Shown here one piece after another: positions 53,894 through 62,420 of a stretch of DNA of 64,000 nucleotides. Source of the DNA: Candidatus Gastranaerophilales bacterium (GTDB taxonomy: Bacteria; Cyanobacteriota; Vampirovibrionia; Gastranaerophilales; Gastranaerophilaceae); contig CALUWF010000001.1 of the NCBI GenBank assembly GCA_944324405.1, positions 337,286 to 401,285 of the forward strand. The letters are read 5' to 3'. Position 1 is the first letter of the stretch. The number at the start of each line of letters is the position of its first letter. The notes beneath the pieces were generated by a model. That model was not told the origin of the DNA. It ran no database searches and saw nothing but the letters and a program-made list of their open reading frames with translations. A program made the position numbers and the translations under genes.

Positions 53894-54952
53894 TTAAGAT
53901 ACCACTTTATTAAGCCCATGCGGCTTATCCACATTGCGCTTAAGCCGAAGTGCAATTTTAAGTGCAAGCATTTGAACTATAAATACCACGCTTAAAACCC
54001 TTGTCAGCATATCTTCACAATAGGGAAAAACAACGGGAATTTTTGCTTCAAAATCTTCATCGCAATCTGTTATTACAACGCTTTTAGGGTTGTAGTCCTG
54101 CTTAATTTTGGACAACGTTTTCATTTCAAAATCACAAAAATCACTTGTAATAATTTCTATAAGAGTATTTATTTTATTTAAAACTGCCACATGCCCGTGT
54201 ACAAATTCGCCAAGAGAATAAGCATTTACATCGATATATGAAGTTTCTTTTATTTTAAGCGCACACTCGCGGGCAAGAGCATGGTTTATTCCCTGCCCGA
54301 CAACGGGAAAAGCTTCATATTTTGAAAGAAAATCTGCGGCTTTATCGAGATTAAGAGTCAAATCCAGCACATTTTCGATATTTTTTTGTACGTCATTTAT
54401 GTTTTTTAAATATTCCGTCATATCCGCAAGCTTGTTTTGCGCTATTTTTACCGCACAGAGATAAAGAGCCGCAATGCTTGCACTAAAGGATTTTGTCGCG
54501 GCAATTGAATTTTCCTCGCCGGCTTCAATGTTTATTTTGTAATCGCATAAATCCCAAAGGGTGGAATTGTCGTTATTCACAATTGCATAACATTTTGCGC
54601 CGGCTTCTTTTGCTTTTCTTGCCGCAAGTGTCGTATCATAAGTTTCGCCCGACTGGCTTATAAAAAAATAAAGTGCGTTTTTTTCCGCATTTTTAGGCGA
54701 ACATATAAACTCGCCGGAAAAAATTACTTCCGTGTCAATTTGTGCAATTTTTTCAAAAAATACCTTTGCCGCAAGAGCACAATTATAAGACGAACCGCTT
54801 GCAATTATTTTTACTTCGCGCACAATAAGCGGCATATCAAGCGTCAGCACATAATTTTTTATATGCCTTTCAATAAATTTTCCGATAATACCCGGCTGTT
54901 CGAGTATTTCCATTTCCATGCGCGTTTGTAATTGTTTTTTAGAAAAGAACAT
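53894..54952 (-). CDS. SIS-domain sugar isomerase/deaminase, GlmS-like without glutaminase
   Basis: 352 residues with two SIS domains. MEMEILEQPGIIGKFIERH matches the linker before the isomerase half of GlmS. Phosphosugar sites IASGSSYNCALAAK and ISQSGETYDTTLAARKAK, EENSIAATKSFSA, and a second domain with VVGQGINHALARECALKIKE then TSYIDVNAYSLGEFVHGHV. The N-terminal Ntn glutaminase of GlmS is missing, so it is likely a fructosamine deglycase, NagB-II/AgaS-like deaminase or similar. The start region overlaps the upstream part of hemW's frame on the other strand, before hemW's real start. Confidence 0.85.
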   Translation of the reverse strand: MFFSKKQLQTRMEMEILEQPGIIGKFIERHIKNYVLTLDMPLIVREVKIIASGSSYNCALAAKVFFEKIAQIDTEVIFSGEFICSPKNAEKNALYFFISQSGETYDTTLAARKAKEAGAKCYAIVNNDNSTLWDLCDYKINIEAGEENSIAATKSFSASIAALYLCAVKIAQNKLADMTEYLKNINDVQKNIENVLDLTLNLDKAADFLSKYEAFPVVGQGINHALARECALKIKETSYIDVNAYSLGEFVHGHVAVLNKINTLIEIITSDFCDFEMKTLSKIKQDYNPKSVVITDCDEDFEAKIPVVFPYCEDMLTRVLSVVFIVQMLALKIALRLKRNVDKPHGLNKVVS

Positions 54953-54997
54953 AAGCTGCCTGTAAGTTATTTTTACTATTCATATTATAATATTAAT

Positions 54998-56077
54998 ATG
55001 CCCAAAAGTGTCTATATTCATATCCCTTTTTGTATTCAAAAATGTGCCTATTGTTCATTTTTATCAGGCCTAAACCCGCGCAGCACAGGCATTTACACAG
55101 ACGGGCTAATACAGGAGATTAAAAAATTTTACACAGGCAATCTTTTAAATACAATTTACATAGGCGGCGGAACGCCTTCGCTTCTTAGTGTATTTGAACT
55201 GGAAAAAATCCTGCAATGCTTTAACTTTGATGATAAAACAGAAATAACCCTTGAAGCAAATCCAAAAACTTGTGATTTAAAAAAACTTAAAGATTTTTAC
55301 AGGCTCGGCATAAATCGTATAAGCCTTGGGGTACAGTCTTTTGATGATAAAATCTTAAAGGCCGTAAAAAGAATACACAGCGCAAAAGACGCACTTATGA
55401 CAATAGATAACATTAAACTTGCAGGCTTTGAGAATTTCAGTATTGATTTAATGTATGCCCTGCCCTTTCAAAATTTAAAAATCTGGCAAGATACTCTTGA
55501 TAAAGCAAAAAAAATTAATCCGCCGCATATCTCACTCTACGGTTTAAAAATCGAACAAGGATGCGATTTTTATTTAAATCCGCCTAAGCACTTGCCTGAT
55601 GATGATATGGGGGCGGATATGTATGAAGCGGCTCTTGAAACGTTTAAAAATTACAAACACTATGAGTTTTCAAACTTTGCAAAAAGCAAAAAATTCTTTT
55701 CGCGCCACAATCTTACATACTGGAAACTATTGCCCTATTGGGGTTTTGGGCTTGGGGCTTGCGGATTTGTAAACAATTTAAGGTATCAAAATGAATGCGA
55801 TTTTGAGAAATATCTTAAAAATCCCTGTGCGGAAAAAAATTTTTACAAGACAAACCTCCTTGAAGAGTACATTTTTCTCGGTTTTAGAAAAAGCGACGGT
55901 ATAGACAAAGAAAAAATTAACAAAATTTTCTCAATTGATTTTGACAAAAAATATGCAGGCGTTCTTGAAAAATTTATATCGAGCGGACATATTCAAAAAA
56001 CTTTACACGGCTACAAACTTACAAAAGAAGGGGTAATGCTTTCCAATTCGGTGCTTTGCGAATTTCTGGACGATTGA
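54998..56077 (+). CDS. hemW: Heme chaperone HemW (radical SAM)
   Basis: 359 residues from ATG 54998 (MPKSVYIHIPFC); the longer frame upstream runs into the divergent gene. Radical SAM cluster motif CIQKCAYC, YIGGGTPSLL, LEANPKT, RISLGVQSFDDKILKAVKR and DLMYALPFQ. Formerly misnamed coproporphyrinogen oxidase; it lacks the extra HemN motifs and probably inserts heme into membrane proteins. Confidence 0.92.
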   Translation: MPKSVYIHIPFCIQKCAYCSFLSGLNPRSTGIYTDGLIQEIKKFYTGNLLNTIYIGGGTPSLLSVFELEKILQCFNFDDKTEITLEANPKTCDLKKLKDFYRLGINRISLGVQSFDDKILKAVKRIHSAKDALMTIDNIKLAGFENFSIDLMYALPFQNLKIWQDTLDKAKKINPPHISLYGLKIEQGCDFYLNPPKHLPDDDMGADMYEAALETFKNYKHYEFSNFAKSKKFFSRHNLTYWKLLPYWGFGLGACGFVNNLRYQNECDFEKYLKNPCAEKNFYKTNLLEEYIFLGFRKSDGIDKEKINKIFSIDFDKKYAGVLEKFISSGHIQKTLHGYKLTKEGVMLSNSVLCEFLDD

Positions 56078-56129
56078 CTCTGCCCGGGGAAAAGTTGCCA
56101 AAGATAAAAAATAAGTCTAAGATTGTTTT

Positions 56130-56480
56130 ATGATGAGAAATTACACAAAAAAACGCTGGTACGACAGCGAGCCCTGGACGGATGAAGTTTTAAACGTGCT
56201 TCAAACTCTTTCCATACGCTCGCATTACGAAATTGCGCGTGAAGTAATAAAAGTCATAGACGTTATAAAAACAAATAACCGCGAAAGAGATGAAATACCT
56301 TTAAGCCTTGGCTTAGACAGGGTTTTGGGACTTTATAAAGAAGAAAACAAAAGAAGATGGTATGATAATTCCATGCCTTTATCAAGAGTATTTAAAACAG
56401 CTTCCTGTCTGCCGGATGAAGATTTTCAAAATGTCATGCAGGGAATTTCATTAAGCTTAAGGAATGAAAAAAATGGATGA
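56130..56480 (+). CDS. Small conserved hypothetical protein
   Basis: 116 residues, soluble and helical. Two similar motifs, KKRWYDSEPWTDEVLNVLQT and NKRRWYDNSMPLSRVFKTA, suggest an internal duplication of an RWYD.. unit. No family recognised. It overlaps the next gene by 8 bp (start 56473), so the two are translationally coupled. Confidence 0.68.
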   Translation: MMRNYTKKRWYDSEPWTDEVLNVLQTLSIRSHYEIAREVIKVIDVIKTNNRERDEIPLSLGLDRVLGLYKEENKRRWYDNSMPLSRVFKTASCLPDEDFQNVMQGISLSLRNEKNG

Positions 56481-56787
56481 AAAAGAACGTATTATAGCCG
56501 ATATGCAGCAGGTTGTAGAGCAAATGTATAAAGATGACATTGAAGAAAACCCAGACTCGCAGTATGAATACTTTGATTGCAGTGCCTGCGGCAAAAATGC
56601 GCCTCTTGCAGGCTCCGTGCAATACGGCAAATACAGACTATGCAACTCTTGCGTACTGTTGGCGGAAGCAGGCTTTGCGCTTAAAAAATTTGATAACATT
56701 CAAACTCTTATCGATGCAATGGAAGACAAAAGGCTTGAAGAACTCTGCGATTTTATTAAAAAAGACGAAGCTTCGAAAAATAATTAA
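56473..56787 (+). CDS. Small zinc-ribbon protein
   Basis: 104 residues from ATG 56473, preferred over ATG 56464 because AAGG then sits about 10 nt upstream. N-terminal helix, then a four-Cys ribbon FDCSACGKNAPLAGSVQYGK and LCNSCV, then a helical acidic C-terminus. Probably protein or nucleic acid binding. It forms a pair with the RWYD-repeat gene. Convergent with purB, overlapping it by 4 bp. Confidence 0.68.
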   Translation: MDEKERIIADMQQVVEQMYKDDIEENPDSQYEYFDCSACGKNAPLAGSVQYGKYRLCNSCVLLAEAGFALKKFDNIQTLIDAMEDKRLEELCDFIKKDEASKNN

Positions 56788-58067
56788 ATTCCAAAGCGCG
56801 CAAAAATAACCTCAATATTTTTAAGATATTTTTTCTCATCAAAGCATTCTGAAATTTCTTCATCGCTTAAATATGCGCGCATATTTTCCCTAAAATTTCC
56901 TTCTTCGCCTGCTTCAAATGCGCTTAGTGCTGCACTTTGAACGATTTTATACGCTTCTTCGCGGCTTTTACCCTTTTGGGTGAGCATTAAAAGGCAGGCT
57001 TGCGAATAAATTATACCGCCGTATTTCCCTGCGTTTTTAATCATATTTTTTTCTTTTACGACAAGGTTATTAACCACATTATTAAATCGATTTAACATAT
57101 AGTCGATTAATATCGTCGAATCCGGGAAAATAATCCGCTCTACGCTGCTGTGCGAAATATCTCTTTCATGCCAGAGTGTAATATCTTCCATTGCTGCAAG
57201 AGAATTTGCCCTCACGACACGCGCAAGCCCGGATAAATTTTCAGATGCTATCGGATTTTTTTTATGCGGCATGGCAGAAGACCCCTTTTGCCCTTTGCTA
57301 AAGCCTTCTTCGACTTCGCAAACTTCCCATCTTTGAAGATGGCGTATTTCAACTGCAAAATTTTCTATGGCACATGCTATATGAGAAAGCGCGCAGATGT
57401 AGGCGCTGTGCCTGTCGCGTGCTATTATCTGGGTTGAAATTTTAGCAGGTTTAAGACCTAAAATCTCACATGTCATTTTTTCAATCTCCGGCTCAACATT
57501 TGAATAAGTACCCACAGGACCGGATATCTGCCCGACAAGCACGTCATTAAGCGCGTAATTAAAGCGCTCTTTTGCGCGATAGAGCATATCATACCAATTT
57601 AAAAGCTTAAAGCCAAAAGTTATAACCTCGGCTCCTATACCGTGCGAACGCCCGAGGCAGACTGTGTGTTTGTGCTTTTGGGCAAGATTTAAAATAGAAT
57701 TTAAAAGAATGTCCAAATCTTCATTTATTATTTTTGAGGCGTCTTTTATTTGAAGCGCAAAAGCAGTATCTATAACATCTGAGCTTGTTAAGCCCATATG
57801 AATATATTTTGAATACTCCCCGCCCACATTTTCATTAACATTTGTTAAAAAGGCGATAACATCGTGTTTAACCTGTGCTTCAAGTTCGTCAATTCGCTCA
57901 AGTGAAAAAGAGGCTGTTTTTTTAATATGCTCAAGGGCGCATTGGGGAATTTTCCCCATTTTACTATATGCACTGCATACTGCAAGCTCGACTTGCAAAT
58001 AATAAGAGAACTTTTTTTCAAGTTCCCAGATGGAAGAAATTTTTTCTCTTGAATATCTTTTTATCAC
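56784..58067 (-). CDS. purB: Adenylosuccinate lyase
   Basis: 427 residues. Acts twice in purine synthesis (SAICAR to AICAR; adenylosuccinate to AMP). Signature SSAMPHKKNPIASENL, substrate loop LTSSDVIDTA, GRSHGIGAE and QRWEVCEVEEGF. Single gene; no other pur genes nearby. Confidence 0.96.
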   Translation of the reverse strand: MIKRYSREKISSIWELEKKFSYYLQVELAVCSAYSKMGKIPQCALEHIKKTASFSLERIDELEAQVKHDVIAFLTNVNENVGGEYSKYIHMGLTSSDVIDTAFALQIKDASKIINEDLDILLNSILNLAQKHKHTVCLGRSHGIGAEVITFGFKLLNWYDMLYRAKERFNYALNDVLVGQISGPVGTYSNVEPEIEKMTCEILGLKPAKISTQIIARDRHSAYICALSHIACAIENFAVEIRHLQRWEVCEVEEGFSKGQKGSSAMPHKKNPIASENLSGLARVVRANSLAAMEDITLWHERDISHSSVERIIFPDSTILIDYMLNRFNNVVNNLVVKEKNMIKNAGKYGGIIYSQACLLMLTQKGKSREEAYKIVQSAALSAFEAGEEGNFRENMRAYLSDEEISECFDEKKYLKNIEVIFARFGI

Positions 58068-58138
58068 AAAATGTATTATACTATGAAAAATTTTTTTTGA
58101 GAGGTTTTATATTTTATACAAAAGCACAAGGATATTTT

Positions 58139-58858
58139 ATGAAAATTACGCCGATTAATTTAAAATATCTTAAATTCAAATCTAATGCCGCTGACGGAGC
58201 GCCCGGGGCAAATCCTGTTTATGCCACTGTTAATGTGCCTGATGAAGTGCAAATATCAACAATAAAGAAAGCTCTTGAAGAACTAAAAAGCGTAGAATTT
58301 CTGCCGAATGATTTCCTTTATATGGAAACAACGGGTATTAATCCGCCTTTTAAAAACGGCCGGGAAGCGATTGATTGGATTAATCAAAGCGGGGCAAAAA
58401 TTTTATACGCCGATTTTTCAAGCCCAAATGTCCATGCCTGCCTAAACTACAATAAAGAAGACGGAAGCATAATTTTTATAAATTCAAACTATAAAGACAA
58501 CTGCACGCATGCCGATATTCTTGCAATCTCCGAAGCAATACTCCATGAATGCGGGCATGGAAAAGATTTTGACTGTGAAAATTCCATTCAGGAAGAGCTC
58601 AACTGCCTTAGTTTAAATGTCATGTGCCACAGATTTTATGAAAAAAAATACCCGGGAATATTTAAAAACAGTGACTCTTTCCTGTTTTCGCAAGGGGTAA
58701 GCCTTTACCCGAAATTGTTTTTTGATTTTTATAAAACCGCACTCATACAAAGGGTCGCACAAAAATACGGATATCTGCAAAGCGGCGATAATAAACACAA
58801 AGCGGGCAAATTAGCGCATAGTATAAAACAAGAATATGAAAATGCAACCTATGTTTAA
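58139..58858 (+). CDS. HExxH zincin-type metallopeptidase, unknown family
   Basis: 239 residues from ATG 58139; the longer frame upstream overlaps purB. No signal peptide. Active-site helix SEAILHECGHGKDF with an intact HExxH, then CENSIQEELNCLSLNVMCHRF, whose Glu may be the third ligand. N-terminus MKITPINLKYLKFKSNAADG is low-complexity and resembles that of the gene at 46668, possibly a shared targeting region. Cytoplasmic or delivered by another route; substrate unknown. Confidence 0.75.
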   Translation: MKITPINLKYLKFKSNAADGAPGANPVYATVNVPDEVQISTIKKALEELKSVEFLPNDFLYMETTGINPPFKNGREAIDWINQSGAKILYADFSSPNVHACLNYNKEDGSIIFINSNYKDNCTHADILAISEAILHECGHGKDFDCENSIQEELNCLSLNVMCHRFYEKKYPGIFKNSDSFLFSQGVSLYPKLFFDFYKTALIQRVAQKYGYLQSGDNKHKAGKLAHSIKQEYENATYV

Positions 58859-58922
58859 CAAAAATTTACAAAAAAATTTCAAAAATAGCCTGAAATACAG
58901 ACACATGGACAGTTATATGGGC

Positions 58923-58950
58923 TTACAAATTTAAAATTTTATGTTATAAT
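58923..58950 (+). promoter_or_regulatory. Sigma-70-type promoter
   Basis: TTACAA (58923-58928), 16-bp spacer, TATAAT (58945-58950). It would drive the small gene at 59005, with about 48 nt of leader. Confidence 0.6.
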
Positions 58951-59004
58951 AGGTTCAAGGTTGTTAGATTATGTGTGTGCTTTAAAAAATGGGAGGCAAA
59001 AATT

Positions 59005-59166
59005 ATGTCAACTCTTGTAGAAAAACTCAAAGTTAAACCGGCAATCAAATCCAAATTCAATGATGAATTTCAACATTACCTCAAAAAACAATGCCTGAAA
59101 ACAACATTCAACGGTCTTGAACTCGAAACGTTCAGCTGGTACAAAAAAATGTTGGGCTTGATGTAA
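59005..59166 (+). CDS. Small 53-residue protein, own promoter
   Basis: ATG 59005 with GGGAGG 8 nt upstream, the strongest ribosome site in the area. MSTLVEKLKVKPAIKSKFND begins a basic, helical protein that ends WYKKMLGLM. No membrane segment, one Cys. A good promoter plus a strong ribosome site suggests high expression. Family unknown. Confidence 0.72.
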   Translation: MSTLVEKLKVKPAIKSKFNDEFQHYLKKQCLKTTFNGLELETFSWYKKMLGLM

Positions 59167-59299
59167 TTTTTAAAACTGTTAGGTGTTATTTAGAATTTTA
59201 AGCAAGATGTTTAACAAGTCTGTCGGCATATCCGGCAGGCTTGTTAAAAGTCCTTTCGGGAAGGTATTTATTATTTAAAAAACTGTCTTTAAGATGATA

Positions 59300-59446
59300 T
59301 ATAATTATACAAAGCCGTAATTTCAGCGGATTTTGTTTATTGAAGCTTTTTTGTTTAAAAGGGGCAGATATAAATTAATATCCCTTACTTGGCACACTCA
59401 ATTCGGAGTAAAAACCCCTTTCTTCATGCAAGAAGGGGCTTTTTAT
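59300..59446 (+). ncRNA. Possible small RNA ending in a strong terminator
   Basis: No gene occupies 59167-59478. An imperfect hairpin, AACAAG..CTTGTT, lies at about 59211-59245 without a U-run. ATATATAATTATAC near 59300 is a plausible -10 region. CCCCTTTCTT (59415-59424) pairs with AAGAAGGGG (59430-59438), followed by CTTTTT. A transcript of about 135 nt between these signals is possible. The terminator is clear; the RNA is inferred. Confidence 0.4.
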
Positions 59447-59493
59447 ATACAAAAGGACAATAAAAATACTTTATTTTAATGTATAATTATTTT

Positions 59494-60240
59494 ATGAAAA
59501 AATTTTTTACGGTAGTTTTTTTATTTTTATTCACGCTGCTTTGTGCCCGCTGCGAAGAAAATATCCGATATAACCTTCAAACAATAAGCCCCTATCGCAG
59601 TGCAAACATTAATACAGATGAATTTATTCCCGGCTCGGCCGTACTTTTTATTGTGGATTTTTCAAACAGCATGAATGAAAAAATGGGAAATAAGACAAAA
59701 CTCTCGGTCGCGCTTGATACTCTAAGTTCCATTTTGCCCCAAATGCCCCAAAATGTACGAACCGGACTTCGTGTCTACGGGCACCGCGGAGGCTTTACTT
59801 ATGTTGACGGCTGTATGGCATCCAAACTTTCCGTGCCTATGAAAACAAACAACTCGGGCGCAATATTAAATTCGCTTTATCAAACCTCTGCCGTGGGCTG
59901 GACGCCTATTACTTATTCGCTAAAACAGGCAATAAACTCTGATTTTGCCGGCATAAGCGGAAAAAAACACATTATTCTTTTAACGGACGGCGGTGAAAAT
60001 TGTGACGAAAGCCCCTGTACTTATGCCATTGAACTTATGAAAACAAGAAACGATATCTCAATTGATGTTATAGCATTTGATATTTTTGATGAAGAAGCAA
60101 GAAATCAGCTTCGCTGTACGGCACTTACGACTTCCGGCAAATTCTACAGCGCAAATTCTCCGGAAGAATTGAGAAACAGCCTCTTTGAAAGCTTAAATAT
60201 TGACAAAGACGTAAGCGGAACAATAAAAATAAATCCTTGA
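59494..60240 (+). CDS. Exported von Willebrand factor A-domain protein
   Basis: 248 residues from ATG 59494. Signal peptide (KKFFTVVFLFLFTLLCARC), possibly a lipoprotein-like Cys at its end. A single VWA domain: AVLFIVDFSNSMNEKMG with the MIDAS DxSxS, GLRVYGHRGG, GWTPITYSLKQA supplying the MIDAS Thr, and HIILLTDGGENCDESPC. Ends DVSGTIKINP. Resembles secreted VWA proteins that bind surface ligands or assist assembly. Function unknown. Confidence 0.85.
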   Translation: MKKFFTVVFLFLFTLLCARCEENIRYNLQTISPYRSANINTDEFIPGSAVLFIVDFSNSMNEKMGNKTKLSVALDTLSSILPQMPQNVRTGLRVYGHRGGFTYVDGCMASKLSVPMKTNNSGAILNSLYQTSAVGWTPITYSLKQAINSDFAGISGKKHIILLTDGGENCDESPCTYAIELMKTRNDISIDVIAFDIFDEEARNQLRCTALTTSGKFYSANSPEELRNSLFESLNIDKDVSGTIKINP

Positions 60241-60280
60241 AAAACTTGACTAATATGCCTCAAAAGCCTATTATTAATTC

Positions 60281-61945
60281 ATGAAGGATATTTTTATAGT
60301 ATCTCCTGTTAAAACACCTGATAATATCAGGGAATTTTGCAAAAAGACAAATTGCAGGGAATTTTACGTCTATCATCACCGCTTTATAAACGACAATTTT
60401 GAATACATAGAAGAATACATAAAAGCGGCGCATGAGTGTGCTGCAAAAATTTATGTTAATTTTAAACACTCAATTGATGAAGAAGAAGTTTCAAAGACCA
60501 AAAAATTTATAGAATTCCTTCACAATACCAAAATCGACGGCATTTTTGTAAATTCTTACGGCATTTTAGAAATAATAAAAACAATGGATTTACCCTTTAA
60601 GGTCATAATCGACTCTTATTTTGATATTCACAACCTCTGTGCAATAGAATTTATGGAAATGTTTCATAAAATCGACCGTCTTATCATTACCGAAGAACTG
60701 TACATAAAAAACATTGAAAAAATAAAGAAATACGCAAAAATCCCCCTTGCAATCGATACTGATAATCTGCCTTATTTTGCCGATGATATAATAAAATCCC
60801 GCGCTATTTCAGCCGTTGTTATAAAGGGCAAATTCCAAAATTCGGATGAAATTTTAAACGGCATAAAATTAATTGAGAAAATCCTTGCAAAACCAAAAAT
60901 GTTTAAAGAACAAAAGCTCCCCTTCAGGCATGTCAGAAAAAGCTTTTATCGCACGAACCATTTCTGCGGCGAAATTCAAAGCGCGCAAGGGGGCGATTTT
61001 AAATTTGCAAACAACATCCATAAATACGACTGGAAATTAAAAGGCTCAAAACTCCTCTCCGATTACGATTACAAAAATCTTAAACTTCCTAAAATGAACC
61101 TTAGAGTTGCAAGCCTCGAGCAGTTGAAGGAACTTGAAAAATTTATAGGTAAATTAGGCTTTAACCCCATAAGTTCAATTGAATACGGAGAAGTCGCCTC
61201 AACAGTCGACCTTTATTCAAAAAGCTTTGACGACCTTGTGAGAGTTGTAAGAGATTTTTGCAAGAAACACAAAATAAAGCTCAACCTTTCAACCCCGAGA
61301 ATTCTTATTGAGCGCGATTTTGACAGAGTTTACGAACTAATTGCCACACTTGCGCTGGAAACGCCCAAGCCCTCCACAATTGTTGTGAATAATATTGGTA
61401 TGTGGTGGGCAATTATTAACGATTCAAAACTCGCCGATATAAACCTTGAAATAGGCGGCGGAATAAATCTGCTAAACAGTTATTCGATAAAATGCCTCTC
61501 TAATTTGCATCCCATCCGTGCAATCGATTTTTCAACCCTCGGCGATGAAGAAAATGTCATCTCCTGCATTAAAAAAACAAAACGTTTAATCCCGAATAAA
61601 AAAATGTTCATAGGCGGCGCAAAAAGGGTGGAAAGCATCGGGCTGTGCCCTCTAAACTGTGATAGCGCAGTTGTTTCAAGGCTCTCTTGCTCTGCTCCTT
61701 GCCACAAGGGCCACTGGTGCATTACAGATCCGCTTATTGAAAAAACTTTCCCTATTATGGTCGACGGTTTTTGCAAAATGCATATGTTTGAAGAAAAAAT
61801 CGTTCAAAATTTCGATAAAATTCCATATTATCTCTCGCTTGGCATAAATGAATTTATCATTGATTTTTCTTCAATTCACTCCCCTCTTGTGCCAAAAATT
61901 CTAAGCAATTACCTTAATACCATGCGAAAAATTTCTCTACCTTAA
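60281..61945 (+). CDS. U32-peptidase-like protein
   Basis: 554 residues, cytoplasmic. Two barrel-like halves: residues 1-200 (IFIVSPVKTPDNIREFCKKT.., YIKAAHECAAKIYVNFKHS) and 260-540 (MNLRVASLEQLKELEKFIGK.., RAIDFSTLGDEENV). The Cys-rich stretch GLCPLNCDSAVV..SCSAPCHKGHWC, then DGFCKMHMF, recalls the iron-sulfur site of U32 proteins (UbiU/UbiV, TrhP). It could act in prenyl-quinone or tRNA hydroxylation, or be a lineage-specific relative. Assignment is tentative. The convergent XRE gene overlaps its end by 9 bp. Confidence 0.5.
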   Translation: MKDIFIVSPVKTPDNIREFCKKTNCREFYVYHHRFINDNFEYIEEYIKAAHECAAKIYVNFKHSIDEEEVSKTKKFIEFLHNTKIDGIFVNSYGILEIIKTMDLPFKVIIDSYFDIHNLCAIEFMEMFHKIDRLIITEELYIKNIEKIKKYAKIPLAIDTDNLPYFADDIIKSRAISAVVIKGKFQNSDEILNGIKLIEKILAKPKMFKEQKLPFRHVRKSFYRTNHFCGEIQSAQGGDFKFANNIHKYDWKLKGSKLLSDYDYKNLKLPKMNLRVASLEQLKELEKFIGKLGFNPISSIEYGEVASTVDLYSKSFDDLVRVVRDFCKKHKIKLNLSTPRILIERDFDRVYELIATLALETPKPSTIVVNNIGMWWAIINDSKLADINLEIGGGINLLNSYSIKCLSNLHPIRAIDFSTLGDEENVISCIKKTKRLIPNKKMFIGGAKRVESIGLCPLNCDSAVVSRLSCSAPCHKGHWCITDPLIEKTFPIMVDGFCKMHMFEEKIVQNFDKIPYYLSLGINEFIIDFSSIHSPLVPKILSNYLNTMRKISLP

Positions 61946-62263
61946 ATATGCAAGATACTGATACAGCGGGAAAATTTTCTCTTTATCTTCAAGCGCATTA
62001 ATGACTTCGCGCTTCATCATTTCAAGGTCTTTTTGGCCCTCTTCAAAATAAAGCTGCCAGGGCGCGACTTTGAGCGCACGTGCAATCGCAACAAGATTTT
62101 CACACTGCGGATAATTATGTCCGGATTCAATCCTTGAAAGGCTTTTCATCTCAATATTTACAATCTCCGCAAGCTGCGTTTGCGACAAACCCTGCTTTTT
62201 TCTAAAATATTTAATTCTCTCGCCGAGAATTTTTTTAAGCCTTGTAACTTCCGGTTCCTGCAT
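61937..62263 (-). CDS. XRE-family transcriptional regulator
   Basis: 108 residues. A helix-turn-helix at about 13-67: LGERIKYFRKKQGLSQTQLA, then EIVNIEMKSLSRIESGHNYP and LVAIARALKVAPWQLYFEEG. The C-terminal 35 residues are an acidic helix, probably for dimerisation. It diverges from the large prepilin gene at 62421, so that gene is a possible target; the 157 bp between them are AT-rich. Confidence 0.88.
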   Translation of the reverse strand: MQEPEVTRLKKILGERIKYFRKKQGLSQTQLAEIVNIEMKSLSRIESGHNYPQCENLVAIARALKVAPWQLYFEEGQKDLEMMKREVINALEDKEKIFPLYQYLAYLR

Positions 62264-62420
62264 AAAATTTTCCTTGTTTTCCCTAATTTTAGTTTTAAAA
62301 AACAGGGATAAAAACTTATTTTTAATAAGATATTTGATTTATTTTCTAATTTATAGTTGTAATTTATAGAATTATAATGTAAAATTTCTAATAAAATTAT
62401 TATTCAAATGGGGAATTTTC

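Noticed and set aside
59211..59245. Hairpin AACAAG..CTTGTT as terminator of the gene at 59005
   Set aside because: The stem has several G-T pairs and no U-run on the plus strand. The hairpin at 59415 is a better terminator.
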